NCBI RefSeq assembly: GCF_900143535.1
Contig: NZ_FRFA01000003.1
Coordinates: 124,001 to 188,000 of the forward strand
Direction of reading: 5' to 3'
Origin: Tateyamaria sp. Alg231-49
Lineage (GTDB): Bacteria; Pseudomonadota; Alphaproteobacteria; Rhodobacterales; Rhodobacteraceae
Length of the DNA: 64,000 bases
Made by a program: the position numbers and the translations under genes. Every line of letters starts with the position of its first letter. Positions within the stretch are counted from its first letter, which is position 1. Positions 53,589 through 63,762 of this stretch are shown one piece after another. The notes beneath the pieces are model-generated. The model did no database searches, was not told the DNA's origin, and saw only the letters and a program-made list of their open reading frames with translations.

Positions 53589-55503
53589 CCGTTTTGCCGC
53601 CCTCATCCTTGCCGCTTGCGTCGCCCTGCCCGCCACGGCGCAAACCCTCATCAAGGAAAGCGCATTCTGGGAAAGCGAAGTCGCCAAAGGCCAGATGGAC
53701 CCCGCTGCACAGCGCATTCCTGAAACCCCGCTGATCGTCGATCTCGAGGCCAAGGGGCGTACTTTTGGGACTCAGGGCGGCACATTGCGCACCATGGTCA
53801 CGCGGTCCAAGGACGTCCGCCAGATGGTTGTCTACGGGTACGCTCGTCTTGTCGGCTACGACGAAAAGTACCGCCTCAAACCTGATATTCTGCGCGACTA
53901 CGAGGTCGAAGACCGGCGCATCTTTACCCTTCACCTGCGCCCCGGCCACCGCTGGTCAGATGGGGCGCTCTTCACCTCTGCCGACTTTGAATACTGGTGG
54001 GAACACGTCGCCCAAAACCCCGAACTCAGCCCCAATGGCCCGCCCGAGGTCATGCGTGTGGGCGAAGAATTTGGGACCATGTCCTTTCCCGACCCTTACA
54101 CGGTTGTCGTCAGTTTCCCGCGCCCCAATCCAAACTTCCTGCAAATGCTGGCGCAGGCCGCACCGCCTTTCATCTTTCGCCCGTCCCATTACCTCAAACA
54201 GTTCCATGTGAACTTCAACACCGTCGAAGAGATGGAGGCGATGATCGACGCCAAGCGCGTGCGCAGCTGGGCGCCGCTGCACAATAAAATGGACAACATG
54301 TACCAGTTTGACAACGCCGCCCTGCCCACGTTGCAGCCGTGGGTGGTAGCAAGCGGAACTTCGTCGCGCCAATTGTTCATCCGCAATCCATACTTTCACC
54401 GCGTAGACGCGCGCGGCACGCAACTGCCCTACATTGACGTGGTAGAAATGGGCATCGTCGGCTCAGGCCTCGTGGCCGCAAAATCCAACGCCGGCGAATC
54501 CGATCTGCAAGCACGCGGCCTTGATTTCCGCGACGTATCGATCCTCAAAAAAGGCGAACAGGATGGCGCGCCCTACCGCACGTTCCTGTGGTCCAACGGT
54601 GCAGCCAGCCAGATCGCGATCTATCCCAATCTCAACTTTACCGATCCGGTTTGGAGCGAGGTGATCCGCGATGCACGCTTCCGTCGCGCCCTGTCCTTGG
54701 GCATTGATCGACGCATGATCAACCGCGCGCTTTACTTTGGGCTAGGGAAAGAGGGCGGCATGACCGCACTGGCCGCCAGCCCGTTCTTTGAGCCTGACAA
54801 CCTCACCAAATGGGCCATCTATAACCCCGAACTTGCCAACAACATGCTCGATGAAATGGGGCTGACCGAACGCACGGCGTCCGGTATCCGCCTGCTGCCA
54901 GATGGGCGGCCGATGGAGTTCGTGATCGAGACTGCGGGCGAGCGCCAAGAAGTCGAAAATGCGCTGGCCATCATCACCGACACATGGCGCGATCTGGGTA
55001 TCAAGCTGATCATGCGCCCGCTGGATCGTGACATCCTGCGCAACCGGGTCTTTTCCGGGGTGACCATGGCCGCGGTTTGGTTCGGATGGGACAATGGTAT
55101 CCCCCAACCCTTCACGCCACCAAGCTACTTGGCGCCCACCGATCAGGTGTTCTTTGCATGGCCCAAATGGGGGCAGCATTACCAAACGCACGGCGCGGCA
55201 GGCGAACCAATCGACTTGCCAGCGGCCCAACGCCTGATGGATCTCAGCAAGGCATGGCAGGGCACGAGCATCGAAGAGGAACGCACCAAAATCTGGCGCG
55301 AAATGTTGGATATTCACGCCGACCAGCAGTTTGGCATCGGCATCCTGTCCGAGGCCCCGCAACCGGTCGTCGTATCTGACCGGCTGCGCAATGTGCCCGA
55401 GAAGGGCAAATGGGCATGGGACCCCGGCGCCCATTTCGGTGTGCACCGGGTCGACGAATTCTACTTTTCGGATGATGAACAAATCGCGCAGGTCAGCAAA
55501 TGA
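53581..55503 (+). CDS. yejA: ABC transporter substrate-binding protein, family 5 (YejA-like)
   Basis: Large periplasmic binding protein of 640 residues. The start at 53581 gives a signal peptide (MFNRFAALILAACVALPATA). Family 5 features are TLRTMVTRSKDVRQMVVYGY, FTLHLRPGHRWSDGALFTSADFEYWW, RDARFRRALSLGIDRRMIN and LLPDGRPMEF. Such proteins bind oligopeptides or related compounds. It overlaps yejF by 8 bp and yejB by ATGA. Confidence 0.88.
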   Translation: MFNRFAALILAACVALPATAQTLIKESAFWESEVAKGQMDPAAQRIPETPLIVDLEAKGRTFGTQGGTLRTMVTRSKDVRQMVVYGYARLVGYDEKYRLKPDILRDYEVEDRRIFTLHLRPGHRWSDGALFTSADFEYWWEHVAQNPELSPNGPPEVMRVGEEFGTMSFPDPYTVVVSFPRPNPNFLQMLAQAAPPFIFRPSHYLKQFHVNFNTVEEMEAMIDAKRVRSWAPLHNKMDNMYQFDNAALPTLQPWVVASGTSSRQLFIRNPYFHRVDARGTQLPYIDVVEMGIVGSGLVAAKSNAGESDLQARGLDFRDVSILKKGEQDGAPYRTFLWSNGAASQIAIYPNLNFTDPVWSEVIRDARFRRALSLGIDRRMINRALYFGLGKEGGMTALAASPFFEPDNLTKWAIYNPELANNMLDEMGLTERTASGIRLLPDGRPMEFVIETAGERQEVENALAIITDTWRDLGIKLIMRPLDRDILRNRVFSGVTMAAVWFGWDNGIPQPFTPPSYLAPTDQVFFAWPKWGQHYQTHGAAGEPIDLPAAQRLMDLSKAWQGTSIEEERTKIWREMLDIHADQQFGIGILSEAPQPVVVSDRLRNVPEKGKWAWDPGAHFGVHRVDEFYFSDDEQIAQVSK

Positions 55504-56528
55504 TGTTTGTACGCTACGCGGCGTGGCGACTGGTCACGATGTTGCTGACGCTGGCCGTTGTGTCGGTGCTGGTGTTCATCATCATCAACCTGCCCCCCGG
55601 TGACTACCTGTCCAACCAGATCGCCGAACTGCGCGCCACGGGGCAGGCCGAAGGGGTGGCAAAAGCCGAGTTTCTGCGCACCGAATACGCGCTCGACCGA
55701 CCATTGTGGGAACAATATCTGATCTGGGTTGGCGTCTGGGACGGCCCCAATGGGTTTTCTGGCCTGTTGCAGGGTGATTTCGGCTGGTCCTTTGAATTTG
55801 ACGCGCCGGTTGCGGACATCGTGGGTGACGCGCTTTGGCTGACGGTTTTGGTGAACCTTGCGGCGGTTCTGTTTGTCTACCTCGTCGCCCTGCCCCTTGG
55901 TGTTCTGGCGGCGGCCCGTTCGGCCACTTGGGTCGATTACACCACTGCCTTTGTCGGTTATCTGGGCCTTGCGACACCGAACTTTCTACTGGCGCTGATG
56001 CTGTTCTATTACGGACACAAATACCTTGGACTGCCCATTGGCGGGTTGATGAGCCCGGAGTTCGAAGGCGAACCGATGTCGCTGGCCAAGGTACAGTCCA
56101 TCCTTGTACACCTGATCGTTCCGACCTTTGTGATCGGCACCTCTGGCGCGGCTGGGATGATGCAACGCCTGCGCGCAAATATGCTGGACGAGCTGAGCAA
56201 ACCTTACGTTGAAACCGCGCAAGCCAAGGGGCTTGGCCCCACCAAGTTGTTGACGAAGTACCCGCTGCGCATGGCCTTCAACCCCTTCGTGGCCGATATC
56301 GGTAACCTGCTGCCCGCCATGGTGTCTGGTTCGGTTCTGGTGTCGGTGGTGTTGGGCCTGCAAACCATCGGGCCTGCGCTGCTGACCGCGCTCAAATCGC
56401 AGGATCAGTTCCTTGCCGCGTTCGTTTTGATGTTTGTCGCCCTGCTGACCCTGATCGGCACCATGATTTCCGACCTCTTGCTGGTGCTGCTTGATCCACG
56501 CATCCGCTACGGCGCCCGAGAAGGATAA
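55500..56528 (+). CDS. yejB: Peptide ABC transporter permease (YejB/DppB-like)
   Basis: Inner-membrane permease of 342 residues with six hydrophobic segments; opening VRYAAWRLVTMLLTLAVVSVLVF is DppB-like. The EAA loop is KPYVETAQAKGLGPTKLLTKYPLRMAFNP. ATGATG gives two adjacent starts; 55500 overlaps the binding-protein stop. It forms the channel with the next permease. Confidence 0.9.
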   Translation: MMFVRYAAWRLVTMLLTLAVVSVLVFIIINLPPGDYLSNQIAELRATGQAEGVAKAEFLRTEYALDRPLWEQYLIWVGVWDGPNGFSGLLQGDFGWSFEFDAPVADIVGDALWLTVLVNLAAVLFVYLVALPLGVLAAARSATWVDYTTAFVGYLGLATPNFLLALMLFYYGHKYLGLPIGGLMSPEFEGEPMSLAKVQSILVHLIVPTFVIGTSGAAGMMQRLRANMLDELSKPYVETAQAKGLGPTKLLTKYPLRMAFNPFVADIGNLLPAMVSGSVLVSVVLGLQTIGPALLTALKSQDQFLAAFVLMFVALLTLIGTMISDLLLVLLDPRIRYGAREG

Positions 56529-56534
56529 CAGACA

Positions 56535-57689
56535 ATGAGCACCCTTCCCGACGGCCGCTTTATCGACGACGCCCCATATGATCCCAATGTGGATCTGTCT
56601 GCCCTTGATCGGACGGACATGGACGCCCCCAACTGGGTACTGGTCTGGCGCAAGTTCAAAAAACACCGGCTGGGGCTGCTGTCCGGCATCTTCCTGTTTC
56701 TGGCCTATATGGCGATCCCTTTCGCGGGCTTCTTTTCGCCCTACACCCCGAACGAACGCAGTGCCGAGTACCTTTACCACCCGCCGCAGGCGATCCGGTT
56801 CTGGCATGAGGACGAGTTTGTAGGCCCCTTTGTCTATCCAACACAGGCGGTGGCAGACCTAGAAAACTACCGCTGGACCTACATCACCGACAAAACACGG
56901 CCCATGCCGCTCAAGTTCTTCTGTGAAAAGTCGGAATACAATCTGTTTGGGTTCATCCCCAGCACAACACACTTGTTCTGTGCGCCCGAAGGGGCGACTG
57001 TGTTCATCTTTGGCTCGGACCGGCTGGGCCGGGACGTGTTCTCACGCATCTCTTACGGAGCGCAACTGTCGCTGACCGTGGGTCTGATCGGGATTACAGT
57101 ATCGTTCATCCTCGGCATCGGGTTTGGCGCAATTGCGGGCTATTTCGGCGGCTGGGTCGACTGGGTGGTGAACCGTGCCATCGAGATCCTGCGAAGTCTG
57201 CCAGAACTGCCGCTCTGGCTGGCCCTGTCAGCGGCGGTACCGTCGAATTGGGGGCCGGTGTCGGTCTTCTTCATCATCAGTATCATCCTTGGACTCTTAG
57301 ACTGGCCCGGCCTTGCCCGGGCGGTCCGAAGTAAGTTCCTCTCGTTGAGAGAGGAGGAATATGTGCGTGCCGCAGAGATGATGGGAGCCAAGCCGGGGCG
57401 GGTCATCCGGCGACACCTGTTGCCGAACTTCATGTCACACCTGATCGCATCCGCCACGCTATCGATCCCAGCTATGATCCTTGGTGAGACGGCACTGAGC
57501 TTCTTGGGCCTTGGACTGCGCGCACCCGCCGTATCATGGGGTGTGATGCTGAACGACGCGCAAAACCTTGCAAGCATCGAAATCTATCCATGGACGGCGA
57601 TCCCGATGCTGCCCATCATCATCGTGGTGCTGGCATTCAACTTCCTTGGTGACGGTCTGCGCGACAGTCTGGACCCTTACACCAGCTAA
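56535..57689 (+). CDS. yejE: Peptide ABC transporter permease (YejE/DppC-like)
   Basis: Second permease of 384 residues. After the first membrane segment (LGLLSGIFLFLAYMAIPFAGF) there is a hydrophilic insert of about 120 residues before GAQLSLTVGLIGITVSF, typical of YejE. The EAA loop reads EEYVRAAEMMGAKPGRVIRRHLLPN. It ends the operon 25 bp from the convergent helicase gene, with no terminator visible between them. Confidence 0.9.
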   Translation: MSTLPDGRFIDDAPYDPNVDLSALDRTDMDAPNWVLVWRKFKKHRLGLLSGIFLFLAYMAIPFAGFFSPYTPNERSAEYLYHPPQAIRFWHEDEFVGPFVYPTQAVADLENYRWTYITDKTRPMPLKFFCEKSEYNLFGFIPSTTHLFCAPEGATVFIFGSDRLGRDVFSRISYGAQLSLTVGLIGITVSFILGIGFGAIAGYFGGWVDWVVNRAIEILRSLPELPLWLALSAAVPSNWGPVSVFFIISIILGLLDWPGLARAVRSKFLSLREEEYVRAAEMMGAKPGRVIRRHLLPNFMSHLIASATLSIPAMILGETALSFLGLGLRAPAVSWGVMLNDAQNLASIEIYPWTAIPMLPIIIVVLAFNFLGDGLRDSLDPYTS

Positions 57690-57714
57690 AGCGCAGAGCT
57701 TAGAAAACCCCGCC

Positions 57715-59826
57715 CTACCCTTTGCGTTTGGGGGGCTGCGCACCACCTTGGCCGGCAGCCGCGCGGCGGGCCTGGTTTTTCTTGCTGTTCCATTTCGCCT
57801 TTTTTGGCGCGCCCGGCGCACTATCTAGTTTGTGGCGCGGCTTTTTCGGCGCGCTGACGCTGCCGTCCTGCATGGCTTTTTCAAGCGTGCTGGGGGCTTT
57901 TGCGAACGGCTTTTTCCCGCCCGGTTTGCCCTTGGGCTTGGCGCCCGGTTTGGGCTTGCGCGGTTTGGGGGTCGATGTGTCGTTCCAGTCGATGGGGGCC
58001 GCATCGTTACGCGGTTTGGGTGCTGGCGCGGTGTCAGGGTCCCAAACTTTTTTGGCCGAAGGTTTGCCCGCCGGTTTCGGCGCATCGGCAAACCCGCGTT
58101 TGGGTTTGTCGCCAAAGTCCCGCTTGGGTTTGTCACCATAGTCTCGTTTGGGCTTGTCACCATAATCGCGCTTGGGCTTATCGCCATAGTCGCGTTTGGG
58201 CTTGCCGCCCGGTTTACCTTCAAAGCGAGGCTTGGGCTGGTTGGCGGCATCCGGCACACCGTCGAGTTGCGTCATCTTGGCACCACCCTCGATCTGCATC
58301 GCATCACCGATGTTCTGCAAAAAGCCTGCAACCGCTTCGGTTTTCAGTTCCACGTAGGACATGTCGCCAACAATACGGATTGCACCAATGTCGTCCTTGG
58401 TGATGTCGCCAGCGTTGCACACAATGGGCAGCAGACGGCGCACTTCGACGCCCTGATCGCGCCCTCCGGTGACGGAAAACCATGTGCTCGGCCCAAAGGG
58501 TACAAAGGTCTTTGGAGCCTTTTCGCTGCTCTTCACGTCAGACAGATGCTCGGGCGAGGTGTGGCGCAGCCCGTGAATGCGCAGCAATGCGGCGGCAAGT
58601 TGGTCTGCGCTGAACTCTTTGGCCAGCTTGGCGACCATGTCACCTTCGCCTTCGGTGATTGGATCGGTCCACATCGGGTCATCCATCAGGCGGGCCTCGT
58701 CCTGCATACGGACATCGTCCGCGGACGGCGCATCGATCCATTCGGCATCGACCTGCGCGCCCTTCAGTATGCGGTTGGCCTTGCCGCGCACTTTGGCTGT
58801 GACGATCAGCGCGGATGTGCCTTTGCGACCCGCGCGGCCCGTCCGGCCCGAACGGTGCAGCAGCGTTTCATGGTTGGACGGCAATTCGGCGTGCACCACC
58901 AGATCAAGGTTGGGCAAGTCGATCCCGCGTGCGGCCACGTCCGTCGCCACACAGACGCGCGCGCGCCCATCGCGCATCGCTTGCAACGCATTGGTACGTT
59001 CGGATTGGGTCAATTCTCCCGACAGTGCCACGACGGGAAAGCCCCGGTTGGACAGTCGCGTGGTGACCCGGTTCACCATCGCACGTGTGTTACAGAACAC
59101 GATGGCATTGGGGGCCTCGTGAAACCGCAGGATATTGATGATCGCGTTTTCGGCGTCATGATTGGCCACGGTCATGGCCTGATAGGTTATGTCGGCGTGC
59201 TGTTTTTCACCGCTGGTTGTCGCGATGCGGATCGCATCCTTTTGATAGGTCTTGGCCAGTTTCGCGATTTGCGCAGGAACCGTGGCCGAAAACATGAGCG
59301 TGCGGCGCGACTCGGGACAGTTGCCGAGGATGAATTCGAGATCCTCTCGAAACCCGAGGTCCAGCATCTCGTCCGCTTCATCCAGCACAACGCCGCGGAT
59401 CGCCGTCAGATCAATCGATCCGCGCATGATGTGGTCGCGCAACCGGCCCGGCGTGGCGACAACGATATGCGCACCCCGGCTCAAAGCACGCCGTTCGTCG
59501 CGCATGTCCATGCCGCCGACGCAAGAGGCCATAACAACGCCGGTCTCGCCATAAAGCCAGCCCAACTCGCGCTTGACCTGCATCGCCAGTTCGCGGGTCG
59601 GCGCGATCACCAACGCCAATGGCGCATCCGCGATCTGAAACAGCGGTTCATCGCCCAACAGTGTCGGACCCAGCGCCAGACCAAAGCCGACTGTCTTACC
59701 CGATCCGGTCTGTGCGGAAACCAGCAGGTCAGCACCGACCAGTTCCGGGTCAGTGACTGCCTCTTGCACAGGTGTCAGGTCTGTATATCCACGGGCGGTT
59801 AATGCGGTCTGGAGGGGCGTAATCAC
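57715..59826 (-). CDS. DEAD-box RNA helicase with DbpA-type domain and repeat-rich tail
   Basis: RNA helicase of about 703 residues. The GTG at 59826 is preferred because TAGGA lies nine bases upstream; an upstream TTG at 59844 would add six residues. Helicase motifs: AQTGSGKT, PTRELA, TPGR, DEAD, SAT, and HRSGRTGRAGRKG. A DbpA-like RNA-binding domain follows (FSVTGGRDQGVEVRRLLPIVCNAGDITKDDIGAIRI region). The last 170 residues are basic and low-complexity, with five tandem octapeptides (KPKRDYGD type). It resembles DeaD/CsdA helicases acting in ribosome assembly or cold response. Confidence 0.92.
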   Translation of the reverse strand: MITPLQTALTARGYTDLTPVQEAVTDPELVGADLLVSAQTGSGKTVGFGLALGPTLLGDEPLFQIADAPLALVIAPTRELAMQVKRELGWLYGETGVVMASCVGGMDMRDERRALSRGAHIVVATPGRLRDHIMRGSIDLTAIRGVVLDEADEMLDLGFREDLEFILGNCPESRRTLMFSATVPAQIAKLAKTYQKDAIRIATTSGEKQHADITYQAMTVANHDAENAIINILRFHEAPNAIVFCNTRAMVNRVTTRLSNRGFPVVALSGELTQSERTNALQAMRDGRARVCVATDVAARGIDLPNLDLVVHAELPSNHETLLHRSGRTGRAGRKGTSALIVTAKVRGKANRILKGAQVDAEWIDAPSADDVRMQDEARLMDDPMWTDPITEGEGDMVAKLAKEFSADQLAAALLRIHGLRHTSPEHLSDVKSSEKAPKTFVPFGPSTWFSVTGGRDQGVEVRRLLPIVCNAGDITKDDIGAIRIVGDMSYVELKTEAVAGFLQNIGDAMQIEGGAKMTQLDGVPDAANQPKPRFEGKPGGKPKRDYGDKPKRDYGDKPKRDYGDKPKRDFGDKPKRGFADAPKPAGKPSAKKVWDPDTAPAPKPRNDAAPIDWNDTSTPKPRKPKPGAKPKGKPGGKKPFAKAPSTLEKAMQDGSVSAPKKPRHKLDSAPGAPKKAKWNSKKNQARRAAAGQGGAQPPKRKG
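58096..58204 (-). repeat. Tandem 24-bp coding repeat in the helicase tail
   Basis: About four and a half units of 24 bp encode KPKRDYGD three times, KPKRDFGD once and KPKRGFAD once. Units differ mostly at third positions, so the array is not a very recent expansion. Copy number could vary between strains. Confidence 0.8.
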
Positions 59827-59841
59827 GGGGTTCGGTCCTAT

Positions 59842-59870
59842 CAAAGCAAAGGGGCCGGGCGATCCCGGCC
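59842..59870 (-). terminator. Probable terminator after the MscS-family gene
   Basis: GGCCGGG and CCCGGCC form a perfect 7-bp stem with a 4-base loop; on the minus strand it is followed by CCTTTGCTTTG. It lies between the channel gene and the helicase start. Confidence 0.55.
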
Positions 59871-59918
59871 ACCAAGCGTTGAGCGCCTATGCCCTTTCAG
59901 GCCCCATGTCGAGAGGGA

Positions 59919-62255
59919 TTATCGGTCGTCCCCATCCGTGACACCACCCTCAAGCATGTCTTCTTCAATGGAAGCCTGCGCCGCAGCGGTGATCGCCTTG
60001 CGATCCTCGTCTGACAATTCTTCGACTTTCTTTTCGCCATCGGCGAGCCGAACAGTGACCTCGCGATGGGCAAACCGAATACCCTCCCGTGCGAACAACT
60101 CGCGGATTTCTTCGTAGACCTTCTTGCGCACCAGCCACTGATCGCCGGGTTTTGTCATGAATTTGACCCGGATGATCATCGCTGAATCCTGCATTTCGAT
60201 CACACCTTGTGATTTCAGCGGCTGGATAAAGTTGTCGCCGATGACAGGATCATCCAGCAATTCCACACCCAGCTTCTTGATCAGTTTTCTGACCTTTTCG
60301 ACATCCGTGTCGTAGGTCACGCGCAAGGGCAGCTTCATGATCACCCAGTCACGCGAATAGTTGGTCAGCACCTGAATTTCGCCAAAGGGCATGGTGTGCA
60401 GCGCGCCCAGGTGGTGACGCAACTGGAACGAACGAACTGAGATTTTCTCAACCGTTCCTTTGACGCCTCCCACATCGATATATTCACCGCGCCGGAACGC
60501 ATCGTCGAACAGAAAGAACGCCCCGGAAAAGATGTCACGCACGAGGCTTTGGCTGCCAAAACCGATAGCGACGCCAAGAATACCAGCACCGGCAAACAGC
60601 GGGCCAACGTTCACCCCAACCTCCATCAGAATGATCAGACCGATGGTCAGGACAATCAGGATCAGTATGAAATTGCGGAACAACGGCAAAAGGGTCGCAA
60701 GTCGTGACGCGCTGGTGCCACCGCCTTCATCGCCCAACTCGCCCTCGCCCATGTCGCCCTGTTCGTCCGCGATCTTGCGGTCGATCCAGATGCGAAAGGC
60801 ATAATAGCCAATATAGCCCAGAAAAATGATGACGATGACGTCCAGCAGACGGGCGGAGACACTGCCCCCGACGAACCCAGCGCCCGGGCTCCACATGCCC
60901 AGAAATGCATAGCTGCCCGCGACAAAGGCGATTATACCGGCGATCCGGCGGGCAAGACCTTCAAAAGATGTCAGGGCCGCGCCGCGGGGCGGACCGGAGA
61001 GGACCTTGTCCTCCGAGTTATCATCGCGATCATCCTGAGCATGCTCGCGCAGATAGCGGCGGCGCGCAAAACCACGCTCAATATAGAAATTCAGCACACC
61101 ATAGACGACGATGATGGTGGTCAGGATAAACCAGCCTCCGACCAGAAGCGGGAAACTGTTGGGATCGCCCAGAACAAGGCGGAAGGTCTGCTCGCCCCAT
61201 GCGAACATAAAGAACAAGATGCTGATCGGGGCCCACGCGCGCGACAGCATGCGCAGGATCCAGCTCGCAGCGATGGGGGGCGTTCCGTTCAGAATGGCAT
61301 TGGTCACCGCGCGCCAGTTAAACACAACAGCCATTATGCTCAGCACCATCACCAGCAGCGACAGGAGCGAATAGAGGAACACGAACACATCCATGTTCAG
61401 GCCTAACTCGCGAATCCATACGCCGAACAGAATGGTGGAAATGCCCATGATCGTGCCCACGCACAGCCAGTAGTAAAGCTTCTTTGCGTCCCGGTCAGAC
61501 AAGAGTGGGATACGGTATTGGGACAGAAACGGGGACAGGATCATCCGCCAGATGCTGGTCACGACGCGGATCACAAAATAGCCAACGTTGATCAGGGTTG
61601 CGGTGAACTGCAGGGCCGAGTTTTCCAGTTGGCCAAAAATTATCGCTCCCAGAATCCACGCCACAAGCATCGAAATCACGATACCGATCAGGCCCATAAA
61701 GAAGCGGAACATAAGGAACGGCATCTTTTGCCCGTAGCCCACCGGATTTTCCAGAATCCGCCCGACGACAAAGTTCTTTACGATCCGTTTGCCGTAGATC
61801 TCGTTCTGGAACAGGATACCAAAGCCCAGAAACACAAGGCTCCAAAACAGCACTTCGACATAAGCGAATATGGTGCCATTGGGGCTTGTTGCCCTAAGAA
61901 TATACAGCACTTCGTTGAACGAGGCAGGCAGGTTCAGCAACCCTTCGGACAGCGCTGTGCGAAAAGCCGCCGCGTTGTCCTGCATCGACATCAGCGTGCC
62001 GCCCATGTCCTGACCTTCGTCGGTTTGAGCCGGGCCTTCTATATCCGTCAGAATGCGTCCGTTGGTGTCGATCACAATGACGCTGACGCCATTTTCAGCC
62101 GCTGCGGCCATCACCGCGTCAATATCAGACGGAGTTTCGGTCTCGGTCGCCGACAGCAAACTGCTCAGCCCTTGGGCGGCCGCGGGCATTGGAAACAGGC
62201 TGGCAACCCAAACAAAGGCAAGCGCCACCACCATCGAGATCACATTGGTTTTCAT
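59919..62255 (-). CDS. Mechanosensitive ion channel, MscS family (large)
   Basis: Inner-membrane channel protein of 778 residues, much longer than MscS (286). A signal peptide (ending PMPAAAQG) and a periplasmic stretch of about 100 residues precede roughly ten hydrophobic segments. The pore helix and MscS beta domain are visible near residues 570-640: FAGAGILGVAIGFGSQSLVRDIFSGAFFLFDDAFRRGEYIDVG. The C-terminus is an acidic cytoplasmic tail. It likely releases solutes on osmotic downshift. It is a single gene with its own terminator. Confidence 0.9.
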   Translation of the reverse strand: MKTNVISMVVALAFVWVASLFPMPAAAQGLSSLLSATETETPSDIDAVMAAAAENGVSVIVIDTNGRILTDIEGPAQTDEGQDMGGTLMSMQDNAAAFRTALSEGLLNLPASFNEVLYILRATSPNGTIFAYVEVLFWSLVFLGFGILFQNEIYGKRIVKNFVVGRILENPVGYGQKMPFLMFRFFMGLIGIVISMLVAWILGAIIFGQLENSALQFTATLINVGYFVIRVVTSIWRMILSPFLSQYRIPLLSDRDAKKLYYWLCVGTIMGISTILFGVWIRELGLNMDVFVFLYSLLSLLVMVLSIMAVVFNWRAVTNAILNGTPPIAASWILRMLSRAWAPISILFFMFAWGEQTFRLVLGDPNSFPLLVGGWFILTTIIVVYGVLNFYIERGFARRRYLREHAQDDRDDNSEDKVLSGPPRGAALTSFEGLARRIAGIIAFVAGSYAFLGMWSPGAGFVGGSVSARLLDVIVIIFLGYIGYYAFRIWIDRKIADEQGDMGEGELGDEGGGTSASRLATLLPLFRNFILILIVLTIGLIILMEVGVNVGPLFAGAGILGVAIGFGSQSLVRDIFSGAFFLFDDAFRRGEYIDVGGVKGTVEKISVRSFQLRHHLGALHTMPFGEIQVLTNYSRDWVIMKLPLRVTYDTDVEKVRKLIKKLGVELLDDPVIGDNFIQPLKSQGVIEMQDSAMIIRVKFMTKPGDQWLVRKKVYEEIRELFAREGIRFAHREVTVRLADGEKKVEELSDEDRKAITAAAQASIEEDMLEGGVTDGDDR

Positions 62256-62538
62256 CGCAAGCCTATCCTATCCACAGCAGACAGCACGCTAGTGTTGCAC
62301 ACCGGCAAAAACAATTCCCCATCGGCGTTTTGTGACGCCGCTTGTTTTGCAATAGGGATATTTCCATGCCATAGCACTACATCGGGACATCTCTGTCGGG
62401 TGGCAGGATTGTGGCTCGCGCGTTGGGTGAGAATACGCAACAGCTTGAAACGGCTGGGCTGCTTGCCTACCAGAGGGAACAAGGGGTCTGATCAGCGCGT
62501 ACGTGCTGGCAGAACAGTACGGCAAAAAGAAGAGCACG

Positions 62539-63762
62539 ATGGTCACTTCGAAACCTGAAACGCTGACCCAGCCCGGTTCACGCCCCCGACGTGTGATTTT
62601 TTATAGTCATGACACTTTTGGCCTTGGGCATCTGCGACGCAGCCGGGCGCTGGCCTCGGCGCTGACCCAGTCCGGCACTGCCGGTTCCGCAATCATCCTC
62701 ACCGGTAGCCCGGTGGCAGGGCGATTTACCTTTCCGCGCGCCGTGGATCACGTGCGCCTGCCGGGGGTCAAGAAGCTGGCCGATGGCAGCTATGTCAGCC
62801 AGAACTCGGGCATGGACCTTGAAGCCACAACTTCACTGCGCGAAGGGCTGATCAATTCCACCATCGCACAGTACGACCCGGACCTGCTGATCGTGGATAA
62901 GGAGCCGACCGGCTTTCGCGGTGAGTTGTTGCCCACGCTCGAAACACTGACCAACTCTGGGCGCACCCGCATCGTGCTGGGGCTGCGCGACGTTCTGGAC
63001 GAACCCGAAGTCCTCGCCTCTGAATGGGAGCGCAAGGGCGCGTTGGATGCCGCCGAAGCGTATTACGACGAATTCTGGGTCTATGGACCCAAGTCCGTCT
63101 ATGACCCGACCAAGGGCCTGCCCCTGTCAGACTCAGTGCGTGCGCGGACCCATTGGACAGGCTATTTGCGCCGGTCCGTGATTGATCCCGCCGAAGTGCC
63201 GGAAACACCCTACATCCTCGTCACGCCCGGGGGTGGCGGCGATGGTGAGGCAATGGTCGATCTGGTTCTGCAAGCCTACGAGCAGGACCCCGATCTGGCC
63301 CCTCATGCGGTGCTGGTCTATGGGCCGTTCCTGTCCGGTGATCGACGCGAGGCATTCGAATCCCGCGTCGCAGCCCTTGATGGGCGGGTGACAACGACCG
63401 GGTTCGACAGCCGCATTGAATCCCTCTTTGCCAATGCTGAAGGCGTGATCTGCATGGGCGGGTACAATACCTTCTGCGAGGTTCTGTCATTTGACCAACG
63501 CGCGGTCATCGTACCGCGCACCAAACCCCGGCTTGAACAGTGGATCCGGGCCAACCGGGCCGAGGAGCTTGGGCTTGTCCGCAACCTGGATGAATTCCGC
63601 GATGGCCTCACCACCGCCTCCATGATCTCGGCCATCCGCGGATTGCCCCACCAACAACGCCCGTCCAAGGCCGGGGCCGACGGTTTGCTGGATGGTCTGG
63701 ATAGGGTGATCGAACGCGCCAGTGCATTGATGCGCTCGACAATGGTCGACGCAGCCGAATGA
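62539..63762 (+). CDS. GT-B glycosyltransferase (MurG/GT28-like)
   Basis: Glycosyltransferase of 407 residues. The N-terminal donor/acceptor loop reads YSHDTFGLGHLRRSRALASAL, and the C-terminal domain has LVTPGGGGDGEAMVDLV and ICMGGYNTFCEVLSF, the nucleotide-sugar pocket of GT28-like enzymes. The start at 62539 has an AAGAAGAG site; a GTG at 62503 would add 12 residues. It overlaps the next glycosyltransferase by ATGA, so this is the beginning of a polysaccharide or glycolipid operon continuing past the window. Confidence 0.82.
   Translation: MVTSKPETLTQPGSRPRRVIFYSHDTFGLGHLRRSRALASALTQSGTAGSAIILTGSPVAGRFTFPRAVDHVRLPGVKKLADGSYVSQNSGMDLEATTSLREGLINSTIAQYDPDLLIVDKEPTGFRGELLPTLETLTNSGRTRIVLGLRDVLDEPEVLASEWERKGALDAAEAYYDEFWVYGPKSVYDPTKGLPLSDSVRARTHWTGYLRRSVIDPAEVPETPYILVTPGGGGDGEAMVDLVLQAYEQDPDLAPHAVLVYGPFLSGDRREAFESRVAALDGRVTTTGFDSRIESLFANAEGVICMGGYNTFCEVLSFDQRAVIVPRTKPRLEQWIRANRAEELGLVRNLDEFRDGLTTASMISAIRGLPHQQRPSKAGADGLLDGLDRVIERASALMRSTMVDAAE

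Noticed and set aside
57832-59802. A 656-codon open frame on the plus strand opposite the helicase gene
   Set aside because: It is antisense to a clear DEAD-box helicase with all motifs and has no recognisable domain; long antisense frames are expected from the codon bias of this GC-rich DNA.
62252-62482. A 76-codon minus-strand frame upstream of the MscS-family gene
   Set aside because: No ribosome site, no recognisable sequence, and it overlaps the promoter region of two divergent genes.
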